From Cloeon dipterum (lineage: Eukaryota; Arthropoda; Insecta; Ephemeroptera; Baetidae), in assembly GCF_949628265.1 (NCBI RefSeq), contig NC_088789.1, forward strand, positions 35,767,883-35,831,882: a DNA stretch of 64,000 nucleotides, in the 5' to 3' direction. Below, piece by piece: positions 23,601 to 36,170 of this stretch. Numbering within the stretch: the stretch's first letter is position 1; every line of letters begins with the position of its first letter. The notes below the pieces were generated by a model. It saw only the letters and a list, made by a program, of their open reading frames with translations, was not told the origin of the DNA and searched no databases. The translations under genes were made by a program, and so were the position numbers.

Positions 23601-25452
23601 TGACAAGCCAGCCGCTGTGATTCGTTGAAAACACCTCAAATTTGCTCTTTGATGATTTGAGCTAAAATCGAACCAAGATTAAAATTTATAGAATAATAGG
23701 AATTTATAAGGAGCTCACGTTGTCGCTTTCCATCGCCTTTTGGTCAATGATGAAAAATATCTTGGGCTTTCCGATCAATCTGTCATTTTTCGGGCCGATA
23801 AATCCATGCAAAATGTCGGTAATTGGAATTTCTCTTCCGTTCACAAGCACGCAAACTTCTTTTGTCTCTTTGTTTACGCTCACTTGGCCGAAAATGCAAG
23901 TCACAACGCAGCCAACATCATGCTCCATCTTGCTAACTACAAAGTTAAATGCTTAGATAATGCTAAATTTTTGTTCTTGTTATATACCTTGTGTGATATA
24001 CAGTTTCAAAGAATCATCATTCAATTTCCAAAGTCTTGTATCAAAATCCAAGTTCTGCCGCAGAGCTTTTTCCATATCTTGAACTTCTAACGTTTGCCGT
24101 TCGTAAAAGATGAAGGCGCGCCGACCTCTGATATTTTTTCCCTCGCGTGACTTCCAAGGAAAAGATTCAGACGTTGACGTGATTGTTGCTGCTTTTTCCA
24201 TGAGTGAATCATTTCTTGAAACAGGTTTTGCAGCATTCAATGCCCTGGAAACGAACACGATTTTTATTTAATTTTTTGATATAATCTAAATCACCTTGAG
24301 AAGAAAAAACTTGTGTCTAAGGGGAACATTTTGACCTCTGGCGTCTGACCAAGATGAAGGTTTGTTGCGAAGTCAGGTCCAGCGATAGATGCTTTGTGCA
24401 CTTTGTGCTGCACTGACGTGAGGAATAACAACAAAGGCTTATCCTCGTTGATCTGGCTCAAGACATCGCACATGCTGTTCACAAACCACGAACCGCGTTC
24501 ACTTGTGTTAGCCATGGTTGCTGTAACACGAGATCATTGAAATGGTTTATTCTGTAAATAATTTATGAAGTTAAATTTTACTTTCGACTGTTGAATAAAC
24601 GATGACTGTGTTAGGTAAATCAGGAGCCGAATAAGTGATTCGGCAAGAATTTTGGTTGTTGTAGCTCTTGTAATCCTCTTTTCGGTCGAACTTTGCGTCA
24701 TCTAGATTTCCCCTACACGGCTGTTCAATTTTTACTTTTATTATTTCGTCTTGTAGCAATTTCGACCGCAAACTTACGCCAAAGTTGACAAGCTTCAAAC
24801 ATTTCTCAAATCCATCCAGTTTTTTCAGAGAGTTGAAAACGTCTTCTGTCGTGAAGGAAATAAAATCTTTCTGTTGTTCGCTCCAGTGATCAGTGTAGAT
24901 GACTCCATTTTCGTTGCCGTGAGAGAGGAAAAAGAGCACGAAAACCGACGGAATGTCTAAAGGACAATGGAAATTATGAAAACCGGATTTGACGAAATAT
25001 GAATTTAATTATTGCACACCTTTTGAGGAGAAATAACGCAAGAGCTTTTCCTGGCTGCCGAGAAGATCGAGCAAAATTTCCTTTTCTGGTCTATAAAGGT
25101 TGCGGAAATAGCAGTTCCGGTTCTTTCCAAAGGTCGTTTTCAGGTTCTCCACGTCTGGTGCGTCACAGTTTCGAAATTTGTTCCACTTTTCGAAATTGCG
25201 GTAATGGATGAGAAGAACAAACACGCTTTAAAGAAATTACGTTTAAAACGATATGGCTTTTACTAAATAAGAAAATTTACTTGTCTGCGTTTTGTTTTCC
25301 TGATTCAAACTGAAAGAAACCAAGATCCGCTGGACCTCTTGGTCGACCTTGAGCCTCACCTGGAAAATCGGTGATTTGCCGTTAGGTTAGAGACATTTTT
25401 TAGCGAGCTGTAAAAGTTTACCTTGTCTTAAAATCTTTTCCATCTCGTCCAT
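20676..25452 (-). CDS. Caspase-pseudocaspase-NACHT-ankyrin receptor, copy 2 (complete)
   Basis: Proposed coding exons are 25422-25452 (exon extends to 25479), 25281-25359, 25020-25225, 24778-24956, 24582-24720, 24295-24520, 23988-24244, 23719-23936, 23583-23661 and 20676-23521. They sum to 4260 nt, giving 1419 residues plus stop. Residues about 35-245 form a caspase-like domain with SHG at 117-119 and PCRG at 166-169. Residues about 275-467 form a catalytically dead second caspase fold (FGQ in place of SHG, IDQKA in place of QACRG). NACHT follows, with Walker A AGAGKST near 566-572 and Walker B VVVFLDGFDE. Next come the NLR-type FLHQTFAEFLAA motif and ankyrin repeats to the end. The sequence matching the first coding exon of copies 1 and 3 (near 26370) has the donor but no in-frame ATG, so translation probably starts at the Met at 25452 or in an unseen exon. 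Confidence 0.88.
24721..24777 (-). other. 57-nt open-frame intron at the catalytic cysteine, copy 2
   Basis: Same position as in copies 1 and 3, with donor GTAAGT and acceptor TTGAACAG. Here it is 57 nt and has no in-frame stop, so an unspliced mRNA would add 19 residues directly before PCRG while keeping the frame. The conserved donor and the normal caspase spacing after removal favour splicing. Confidence 0.7.
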
Positions 25453-25479
25453 AGTTCGATGCTTAGCTTTCTTCCTTTT

Positions 25480-26815
25480 CTGTGGAATTTTAAATGTAAT
25501 TTAAATTTTAAATATTCCATAAAAGGGTTATTAATTTTTATGAATTGTGTTTATAACAGAAAGAATATGTTTCGTAAAGGCCCTGAAAGTCCTGGAATCG
25601 GACCAATGTTCCGTTTCTGTGACGCCTGCAGTTGACATCTGAGTCAGTTTGGATTTTGCTTCGCTTTCACTTTTTTATATTTATTATTTATTGAAGCAGA
25701 AAAATATATTGCTTTAGTGTTCCTTCCATCAGCAGCACGTGAAGGCGCGCTCGGCCTTTCAATTTTAGGATCAATTATTAAAATAAAGGACACTTTGATC
25801 AGCGCCCAGCGGCTGGCTTTGCGGCGCCGAGCCGTCAAAATTTCGTCGGCTCGGCTGGCGGCTGGCTTGCAGCTAGCTATAGTGCTTTTTAAGCAGGGCT
25901 CAAAAATTCACGTATTTTCAAAAAAAAACCCACTGCATTGAATAAAAACTTATGATGCGGCTTTATAAGACAATCGACTTTTTGAGTATGAACTACTTCA
26001 GGAAAATATCCATGAAATAGAAAAACGGCGTGAAAATTTTTAACTCGGGGCATGTGAATGCGAAAATGAAACATTGGGCTCGTGATAAAACCTGATAATG
26101 TTCCAAATTATGGATGGCTGGCTCCTGGCTGGCGCTGTGCAGCTGGCTCACAATCAGATGTCTATGCCAGACATTTGAAATTCTACTCCGTTCAAAATAA
26201 TTACGCCCTGGCTTGTTCCTCTCTTGCTTACAGAAACGTTTTTCCCAACTTCATTTTGCGTCAAACAATAATGGCAATCCCAACACACAACAGTCTCATA
26301 TTTTTGAGGAGCAAACATTATAAAGGGACACGACTAGAGCTCTGCACGAGTGGATTTCACAGGTTACCTTGAAAGCCTTAAATTGGCATCACGTATTATT
26401 TTAATTCATTGTGAGTTCCTTAAATTGTCCTTTTACGCGTGCCGCGGTGAAAGAGCTCGCATCCTAGGGGAGGTCTTTTACGGGGGTTGAATAATCACCA
26501 TTTTAACCCTTGAAAAACGAATCGATGCCTCTCGCCGAACCGCAACTTTCGAGACTCATTGCAGTCCATTGGGGCCAATGGGGCCCCGCAAAAAATTATA
26601 TCCGTTTTTCGCATTTTGTGGGTCCCGGAGTGCCCCATGGACTTTAATAGGGTCCATCAAGTACCGTTCAACGTAGAATTTATGTGCTTTTTTCAATCTC
26701 GGTTTGGCTCGTTTGGTCCCAATGGGCCGGAACTATATCAATTTTCTGTTTTTTTGTATTGTTCGTGTTTGCGGGGTCCGTAGGGCCCTTGCTACTCCGC
26801 GTTCTCAGCAGCGTT
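25480..26815. repeat. 5' flank of receptor copy 2, with an extra 550-base insert
   Basis: 25480-25610 and 26160-26815 match, with divergence, the flank of copies 1 and 3 (for example the stretch around 26190-26310 against 4745-4880, and 26560-26740 against 5400-5560). Between them about 25610-26160 has no counterpart in the other copies. That insert contains several TGGCTGGC-rich bits and no convincing coding frame. The position equivalent to the first coding exon of copies 1 and 3 has the GTAACC donor but no in-frame ATG. Confidence 0.55.
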
Positions 26816-28800
26816 GTAAAAATTCAGGGCTAAAGATTATTAAAAAAACCTCCCGTTAGCCTGCTTCTTAACATTTTGAAAAAATTAACACCCGCAACCT
26901 AAACTAAAACACTTTGGCATATTGCGAGTCCTCTCCTTAAGGAAGAAGCCTCCTGGAGCCTCATTTGAGCTCCGGGTGAATTTTTGAAAATTGCTTTTAT
27001 TTATGGGCAGGGTTTTTGCTTCAAGGGCACAAGCACTGAGGGTCCGAAAGAGCTTGCAACGACGCGTCAAACGAACTGCGGAAATCCGAAATTGGCCGGT
27101 GGAGAAAATAACTCACTTAGTGCAAATTTTTAAACCTAAGTACCTCCTAAAAGGGATATCAAATAATCAGGATCGATAGTTTAAAAATCGGCTCCATATT
27201 TTCCACGTCTTTTTGCACCTAGTTCATTCATTTATTTGAAGAATTGAATGATTGGATAGGTTCTGAACACGATAATATGTATATTGCCAAATCGAATAAC
27301 CGTCTTTTACGGGAATTCCTCAGAGACGCGGAAGGTCCGGTTTTAAACGCCCTATATTGCTCGTCTTTTGGCACCAAGTTTTCCAAAATAGCTTCGAAAA
27401 TAGCTTAATTAAGTTAATAAGGGTTGGAAGTTTGAAAAAAATACATTTTTTCCCCATCTTCCATTTGATTAGCATTGAAAGCAACATGTTTTCGAGATTT
27501 TCAGCTTCCCGTCGGAATTTTTCAGGATTTTTTCTCACGTCTCGACTAAAGACAGGGAGGGTAAAATCAAGGGGTGCGCGTTTACTGTTGAGACTTTTGG
27601 TGGTTGGGGGGATACACCACCCTTCGAGCACCCCCGGCCAAAAGTTTGGCCCCACGGGGCCCGCTTGTTTTAAATTTTAAACCGTGAGGGTGAAACTATT
27701 TATAAATGAAAAAATTTTAATATGGTAAACATTAAAATAGATTGATTTTGATTCGAATCGGGAAATCTCACCGACACCTTAAATTTTGTTCCTATCGAGG
27801 TCAAAATAAGCGATTGATTGTTCTTTTCACAATTATTATCACGGCAGCGGCACCAAAACGTTATCAGTATCTGACATTGCGAGTGAGAAGGGAGACTTTC
27901 GGCGCCTGCTGCTCACGAGCAGAGGGAGACTTTTTTGCGGCCTTTTATAGTGAAAAGTCCAACTTAAAACGGGTGCGGCGTAAGAGCAAATAATGCTGGC
28001 CATTGAAATCACCGCACGAAAGTCAAACATTTGGATTGATCGCGTCGCGTTCAAGAGGTGCGGCGATTGAAGAGGAAGGCATTCATTCGATTATGAGAGG
28101 AGAAGTGCAGCTGCAGTGAAATTACTCTAAATAAGTGATGGCAAAATGTGATGCAAAGTTGGACTTTTCACGTATGGCTCGCTACAAAAGACACAGCGGT
28201 CTCTCCATTTGTCCAAATAATTTTGAAAATTTCCAAATTTCAATTTTCACCACATTTTCTATGAATATTTAATAAACCCAATTGGATCGCCATTTCCTAG
28301 AAAAAATGGAGGCGACGTTTAGTTTGTGCACCAGATGCCAGGCGAATTGACCCTCTCATATCTGCTCTTATTGATTCACGAAAAAATGAGCAGCCGCAAA
28401 GTGGCCTCTTGCCTTTTGGGGTTTTTCTTAATTTAGTTTAAATTAAATTTGTGAGTTTAAAGCATTCAATAGAGGGATGCGAGACCAGAGGACGATTATT
28501 TTAATCTCAAATATGCGTCTAACAGAAAAATTATTTATATCTGGAATTTTCAAGGGTTCACAGAGGTCTCCATCTGTTTGAAATTTGACTTCTCAAAATT
28601 AAAACTTTCCATGAATGGATTATTAGCTAGGTAATGGGACAAAAAGAAAATAAAACTGATAGATAACGATGGAAAGCGACGAACGATATTTTTAATAAAT
28701 GGTTTAAAAAATCAGGCCGTGTATGTTTATTATTAAATGAAAAGAAAGAAAAATAATATATTGAATTGATCAGCGCGCGACTTGACTCACGCAAAATGCA
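26815..28800. repeat. Intergenic DNA with repeat blocks B and C
   Basis: 26815-27740 has no recognised gene. 27740-27990 is a copy of block B and 28330-28430 a short copy of block C. Reading frames here are short or shared with repeats. Confidence 0.4.
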
Positions 28801-29240
28801 CTTACCACTCAGATTCAGAATCAAGCATTCGCGTTGGCGTGCGGATGGGTGCTCCGTGTTTCCTCCCCCGTCGAGTGGGTGGTTTTCCGCCCTCGCGGTG
28901 TGACCGCGAGTTGACCTGGTAGGTCACTGCGACCTCTACGATGCCGTAGCCAGGCTCCAAGCGGGCGTTTTGGCTTGAATTAGGGTAAAATAACCGGCCC
29001 TGCTGGTGGTTCACCAATAAATGGCCAATTGATAAAAGGGCACAAAACACGGGCTTGGCAAGAGATAAACCGGATGCGCGAGCGGTGTGCTCGACGAGAA
29101 GCGAGAGAGGCACACTAAAAGACGTGCGTCTCGCGTGAGTGATAGCCGCAAATTGATAAGGATTCGAACGAGCAAAACTCCCTTCCCCAAAAGGCACCTT
29201 TATCTGGCGCTGCAATGTTTGAGTTGCACACACTAATCTC
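28800..29240 (-). other. GC-richer unique stretch with an open frame of 143 codons
   Basis: Single-copy in this window and richer in CpG than its surroundings. The minus strand is open for 143 codons from 29233 to 28802, with no recognised domain, no clear splice sites and a composition (Arg, Ser, Pro-rich) typical of chance frames in GC-rich DNA. It could be a promoter or CpG-island-like region or part of an unknown gene. Confidence 0.2.
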
Positions 29241-31960
29241 TCGTATTTATCGCTATTTTACAATAACAGAGAGCATTTATTGACGTATTCTTTTTGGGGC
29301 AGAAAATGTCGTGTATTTGGCTGACCGGTGAAACCCTGAAATCGATCTTATTTCTTTCAACCTAGCATATTTCGATTGAAAACTCAAAAAATCATTGAAA
29401 TTAATGGAAATCTCAACGTGAAAATTGGAACTTACTAATAATCATTTTTCTGTGCTTTTTACTTCGATTGGGATATTCAACGTCCCGGCCTCGTATATTA
29501 GTGTATAATGTTGTAATTTGGCCTCCAGCTCTCATTTCCACCTTAATTTTTGAATGCAATATTTTCTTTAAATATTTAATAAATCCACCTGGCTCGCCAA
29601 TTTAAAAACTCATGGTTTATTAATGCAACCGAACGCAATTAAATTGTAAAAATCAAAGAAATGCAATTTTTAAGTCAATAAAATTGTTTTGTTTAATTAT
29701 TTCACTGGTTTGAATATTAAAAATCTCTCTTTGTCTCTTTATTGTCAATGGTTTGGTCGGTGACGCCCAAGTGAGAGAAAAAATCTAAATGTGTAAACAG
29801 TATAAATATTGATAGCTTTGAATTATGGAGTTGTTTGCTCTCTCGCTTACTCCAGAGAGCGAAAAAGTGCGAGCGAGCGATAACGAGGATTATTTGTTTG
29901 GATGCTGCACCGCAGATGCCACGCGAATTCACTCTTTCGTCTAGCGAAAAAATGAGCAGCCGCAACGCAAAGTGGCCTGCTGCCTTTTGGGGATCCGCGG
30001 TGAGTTGTGCGAGAAAAAAAGCGCAACTTTGACGCTCCGGCCGGGCAAAGCGCCGCACTGATTGTGAGAGAGCACGACCCACGACAGAAAAAGGGAAAAT
30101 ATGCAGTTGGACGAACATTTCGAGCTAGGCATAAGATTCTTGCAATATTTTTTTAAATTAAATAGAGTCTAGGCATGCAATTATTTATTTTATTACGTAT
30201 TATATTATTTTTTATGAATTAATTTGAAACTTCGTTCAATTCAAACCTGGCAGGCGACGACATTTCTGTTTCTGTGGCTGCAGTTTCTGTCTCTGATTGG
30301 TTTCTCTAGGTTTGCAGGTGGAGGCAGGGCTCTCTGGGGGCTGGCGTCTTCGAAGGGTAGGGGGCGCGGCCCTGGGCTGCACCACGCCCACCTGGCCCAG
30401 CCGTGTCCAGTAGTTCTACTTGAGCGTCCAGTTGTCTTTGCTCACAATCAGCCCCGAAAAGCACTCAATTTTGATCGCCGAGCCGAACCACAAAGCAGAG
30501 AGACCAAAATTGCAGCAAATCTCCATGCTTCCGCGTGCTCTGTGATAAATGCACTTCTGATACTTTAATTTAATTACGAGAAATTTGGGAAAAAAGGAAT
30601 GCTTTCCACAGGCTGTAATCCGTCTTTCAAAATTCATTCGCACACATGTTTATTTTGTTTCCTCTAATTAACCAATTTATTTGTTCACATCAATGTGCAG
30701 TGTAAAAATAAAAGTCAACAGTTTGCAGACACGAAAAGTGGATAAAATCTTTGGATTACCGGCGAAACTTTAAATTTGCATCATCTTCAATTTAATTATT
30801 TTCTTAATTGAAATTTCAAACTCAATTTTGATTTTATGGCTGATTTTCCACACATTTTTGTAAAATAATTATTTGAGCAAGATACATTTTACTAATTATC
30901 TAAAATGTAGTGAAAGAAAAGTGGGAGTCTTTTTCGTCTCGTGTAAAGCGTCCATCTTGATTAAGTGAATCAGCGACGACATGCAGCGATTAAGATATTA
31001 TTGGCAGTAAGTACAAACGGTTTTAAAAATGCCTCATCTTCGGAAAATAAGTTTGGGCAACGATTTGTTTCAATTTGAGGAATTTAAAAAGTCGATCCTT
31101 TCGGTGCTCTCTGTGGTTGTGCGTAATTACAAATAATTCAGATCCGGTAAATAGTTGAGTAGTGAGTGCTGGAAAACTAAACAAATCCGCTGATTAAAAA
31201 AGTGTTGCTCTCGTTTTCGACTTCTTTTTCTCTCTTGCTCTCACATTCAGCGAAGAGTTAGAGTTTCCATCGCTGCCTGGCCTGCGTTTTTGTCCGTCGA
31301 GTGGCAAAGAGGCTGCGCGTGAAGTGTGCATGCGGTGGCCGATCGAGCAGCTTCTTCTTTCCCTCTCTCGGCACCTCGTCCAAATAAGAAACACAAAGGC
31401 CGGAAAGCACTCGCAACCCGCAGCCGCACGCGCGATCTCTCATTTTTGCAAACCAACTGAACCCCGCTCAACCTGAAGCTTTTTGTAAATTTCACGGGCT
31501 TATAACAAGGCTAGGACTCCAATTTGAGCTTTTTTATCCATCTTTTTCTGTTCTTTTTTGTAATTATTGCGCTGCGACTATGCTGATCTTTTTAAAAAAG
31601 CATTTGTTTGCCTTTTTAACCCTTTGTTCAGCACGGCGCACGTCCAGCTTGAGCAAACTAATATTCCTCCTTGCTCAAACTCAACCTTCTGCGTGCAAAT
31701 TATGTTGATAATTGAAAAAGAAACCGGAAAAATAATCTCAGCAGCGAATCGTGCGCCAAGTGCTTTTGCAGCCGTTTGTTTTTCCAATTTTCTAGAGACA
31801 AAAGCAGTAAAAATATGATTAAAATTACTCTAATTTAAATACGCGGAGGCACACAGTACGAAAGCCGCTGCTAAATTATAATGTGTCTACAGAATCTGAA
31901 CAAAAATACTTAAATTTGCAGAATTTTTTGCACAAATTTTTGCCAAGAACAAGTGGCAGC
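29240..31960. repeat. Repeat mosaic (blocks C and A)
   Basis: 29830-30130 is a copy of block C and 31200-31400 a copy of block A. 30290-30400 resembles the CCACGCCCACC-containing GC-rich segment of the 3'-flank modules. No gene supported. Confidence 0.45.
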
Positions 31961-34900
31961 TGCTCAGATTGTGTTCTACCAATCAAAACAGCGAATCAAT
32001 ATTTAGAAAATTTAGCTATTGATCCTTGCACCTTAAAAATTGCTTTAGAAACTATTTTTGGCATTTATTAATTTCAAGAATTCAAAGCGTGTGGTTGAGA
32101 CTTTTTATAAATAGAAAAAAATGGTAAAACTCGATTATCCTCCAAACTAGGTTTCCTTTTCGCTATCGGGAATACGCGATGCCTCGAGCTATGATGCTCC
32201 TCTAGCTAAAAAATGCGATAAATTTATGTTTTTTCACTTACTTGCAATTATATGATCGCGGCTGCGGCACTCAAACGGGACTGTGAGTGCGACACACACT
32301 TCCGCGGCAATTTGACGTCAGCGGCCTTTTTTATTGCAATCACTGAGTGGCAGCCAGCCGCTCTGATTATCGGCTCTATCAACCGAAAGAGCGACTCAAT
32401 TTAAACAAATATTAATTGTACTTCTGCCTTAAAAAGGCCAAAAGCTAGCTTTTTACCGCCTGAATAGATAAATCGTGCTAAATTGGTTGAATGTCATCTT
32501 AAATAATATTTATGCAGTCCCTAAATGCGCAACGAGAGGAACAAATTTTTAAATAGTGTAAATTCTCAAATTAAATTACCCACGCGAGCCAATATTTCGA
32601 ATATTTAATAAAGATTCACGGAGGAAGAAAACCCTGGTGCAAAAAAATCAACTGATCTATTATTAGTTAATTGTTTGCCTATTACGCTAAGGTAATTTAA
32701 CACAAATTTTTATATTAATAAATTTTATAGAAAAATATTGATGAACAAAATGCTTTGATGATGGCAGTGCACATTCTCTTTGGGAAAATTGGTTTTCTCG
32801 AAATTTTCTCATGTGGCCAGAGGTGGAGGGAAAAAAGGAAGCCCATTCTTCCATCGTTGCGACGCCGCGAGTGCTCTTTTTCAATCGACACTCGCAAACT
32901 CATTAGCTTGCTGCTGCAATTTTCCAACTGCAGGCTGATGGAACAAGCAAAAGGCGATTCTTAGCCAAAACCCTACTGAGTTTTGTTTTTATTTTCCTAG
33001 AGAAACTTTTTTAAAGATGATGGCAAAACCGGCAATAAATTAAAGTTTTTTAAATCGCAAAAATTATCCACTGGATTTAGAAAATATGTAAATTTTTATT
33101 AACGTTAAAGTGATAAATATTTTTGTAATCGCGAATTTCAAGCGGCTGATTGTGAGAAACGGAATCAGTTTATTTATTTTGCTCGCCAAGTTGAGCCGCG
33201 AATAAAATAAATTTATTTCCAGCGCGACGCAATGACATTAAAATTGCTGCTGTCGTGTCGAGCGCCGATGATACTTTCGAAGGCCGATCTTTTCCTCATC
33301 CTACAATTTCGTAGCTCACATCGAATATTCTCCATATGAAATGGTCTCATTAATTCCGTTGGGAATAATTCAATAATTTCTTTCAATAAATTTTGAAGTT
33401 ATAATTTCTGGAAATTCCTTTTCATTTGTAAAACGCTTTTGAAAATCAGACACGGCTTCGGGAAAAAAATTTGGGCTGAAATTTTGTTTCAATTGCTGGA
33501 ATAATATTTAAAAAATCAATCCTTTTGGTGCTTTGAGGCTGTGCGTAATTAAAAATAATTCAGTTTTGCTGGAAAACTTACCAAAAGTGCCGAGTGCGAA
33601 GGGTGCAGCTCGATCCGTCTTTGCTTCCGACTTGTTTTCGCCTGCCTCCTTTTCTCTCTTGCTCTCAGCGGAGAGTCTGAGACTTTTTATCGCCGCCTGC
33701 GTTTGTCTATCAAACAGGCTGCTCGTGAGTGCGTGTGGTTTTCGATTAGCTTTTCCCTCTCTCGGCGCCTCTTCTAAATAAAAAAAAACACTCGTAGCCG
33801 AACGCGACCGCTCATTTTCGCAAACCAACTCAACCCCGCTGAACATGAAGCTTTTTCTACATTTCTCAGGCTTCAACTCCAATTTGAGCTTTTTTATCCA
33901 TCCCCGTGAGTTCCTTTTTCTAATTATTCTGCTGTGACTATGCTGACTTCTTTAAAAGAGCATCTCTTTGCGTGTTTCACCCTTTGTTCGCCCCGGTGCA
34001 CGCGTCCCAATGAAGCAAATAAACATTGCTCCTTACTCAAACCAACCTTCTGCATCCAAACTGTGTTAATAATTGAAAAATAATAATAAAATAAATAAAA
34101 ATGCTCCAAATTGGAGAATCGATCGTAACAATTTATTTATTTTGAGCAAGGGTGAGAATTTTTATAAATTAATTTGATTTTGGTAAAACTTGAATAATCT
34201 GTAAAATAGAATTATTTCTTTTCGATGCGAATTGAATGTGGAAGACTCACCGATGCCTTGAATTTAGTTCCTCTTAAGTTAAAATTGCGACAAATCTCAC
34301 TCATGATGGCGGCAAAGAAATCCAAACGCTATTTCATGTCCGACTGTGAATTTGAGATTTTCTGCGCCTGCTGCTCACAATGTTGTGCGACTTTCGCGGC
34401 GAGTGGACGTCAGCGCCCTTTTTTTTAGTGCAAAACAACGAGTGGCAGCCGCTCGAAGGCTAGCTTTTTACCGCCTTTGAAGGTAGAGCATGCCAAAATA
34501 ATTAAATAATAATTACTGACTGACTGCACTCAATGCTTCTTAGCCACGGTAATTTCGCCATCAGCATTTCCAGTTTTAAATTTTTACAATATTTTCTACA
34601 AATATTTTGATAAAATTGTTAAAAATTCACGTCTTTTCGAATGTTTCCAAGACTTTGGCGGGTTTTGAAGATATTTTAAAACACTCAAAAATCGCTCTGA
34701 TTTGGCACTAGCTTGGCCGCCCACGCCTAATTTTGAGTCGGACAAAAAGTGTTGCTTTGTAATCAATTGCCAGTGTCGCGAACGAAGCGTCTCTCGCTTT
34801 CAATCGGGAGAGAGAGCGAGCGCGGAGATGCGGTGTTTGGAATTTTGGATGCTGCAGCAGATGCGAGCCGAATTGCCTCTCGTCTCACGAAAAATGAGCA

Positions 34901-35340
34901 GCGGCAACGCAAAGTGGCTTGCTTCGCCTTTCCGCGTCGAGTAGTGACGCTTCTGGCCGCAAAGTGCCGCACCGAAAACGACCTGAGACGAAAAAGAAGA
35001 AATATTCGTGTAAAGAAAATATGCAAGTTGGAGCAACTCTTCAAGCGAGCCAAAATTAATTCTCAAATGATATTTTCTGTTAGATTAATCTAGCTGTGTA
35101 GCAATTCATTTAGCCCTCTATAGAAAATAGAGACCTGCAGCGGTTAAATTTTTGCTAATTGCGTTTCGACGACTCTAACCAAATATAAGTTGCATAAATC
35201 GTGCCGGTTGGAAGGCGATTAATCTCTAAAAATCGAGAGAGGCCGCACACAATTAAATAGATTGAATATCGCGACAAACTTATAACTTCAATATCACAAT
35301 TTATTTCTTCTTCGAGTTTGAAGAATTTTATTTAGGCTAC

Positions 35341-35552
35341 GCAAACAAATTGGCACAGTTTTTGTGATTGAGGCGCAGGTGTTTGAGGGAATCTGCGCCA
35401 TTCCTGTCGAGAACGCAGCAGGGCTCTCGATCCTCTCCACACCTTCGAAAGGTCGCTGTGTCGGGGCACCAGCCTTACCTGTTGACGCTGTCCACTCCAA
35501 TGTTGGTGCCCGCGAGGTCCAATTGTAGCCACCAGGCCAACCAGCAGCTGCG
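35341..35552 (-). other. Conserved GC-rich block with splice-like signals (module 3)
   Basis: Second copy of the 18161-18379 block. It keeps the CAG|GTAAGG donor-like site on the minus strand and the frame ending CANLFA, with one extra codon (a second Cys) compared with modules 2 and 4. Confidence 0.3.
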
Positions 35553-35990
35553 ATTTTTTAAATAAATAATGATTTTACGGGGATACCAAACTCTCATTTG
35601 AAGTAATCGTGAAGGCAACACGTTCTCGTTGAGTAATTTATATTTTTTTATGCTTGACAGTGTAAAATAAATCATTTAATCTTGCGCGCAGGGATTAAAA
35701 TCGAAATTATCAACCCCCTGCATGCGAGCATTGCCTTTCTGATTTTTAATTAAAATTTTTTGAGGGTTGGTGAACATGAGCTTGACGGCACTTCCTGTTC
35801 GCTTGGACCTTCGAAGCGAGATTAAAATTTAATGCTAGACTTTCCTCCTTAAACAAATTTATTATTTTTTTGTACATTCCTCTTTCGCTCGGCTTTTTCC
35901 ATTCATTTTGTCAATTTTCAATCAGTAGTTGGAACTTGGAAACAAAGTTGCTATTCATTGATTAATTATTAATTCAGAATTACGAGGAAA

Positions 35991-36170
35991 TGAGAAGGCC
36001 AAAAGAAAAGCGGATGAAATGCGGCCAGAAAGAGATTCTTTTCTCTCGTGCGGTGAGAGCGAAAAAAGCAAAAAGGCTCGCGCGCTCTTCTTTGCGAGCT
36101 CAAAAAACGGAGAAATGTTTCCTCCTGTGGGATTTTCATGGAAATTTGAAAACCGAGTGTCCAGCTAGTT
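35991..36170 (+). pseudogene. Frameshifted copy of the 59-aa ORF (module 3)
   Basis: Starts with the same Met-Arg-Arg-Pro-Lys codons, but one base is missing after codon 10 (AAATGCGG where the others have AAATTGCGG), which shifts the frame. Confidence 0.3.

Noticed and set aside
23704..24939. Each short open frame here as a separate small gene
   Set aside because: They are exons of copy 2: each is bounded by GT-AG sites and joins its neighbours in phase into two caspase-like domains.
29150..29175. GTTCGAATCC-like T-loop suggesting a tRNA on the minus strand
   Set aside because: No matching acceptor stem, D arm or anticodon arm could be drawn around it.
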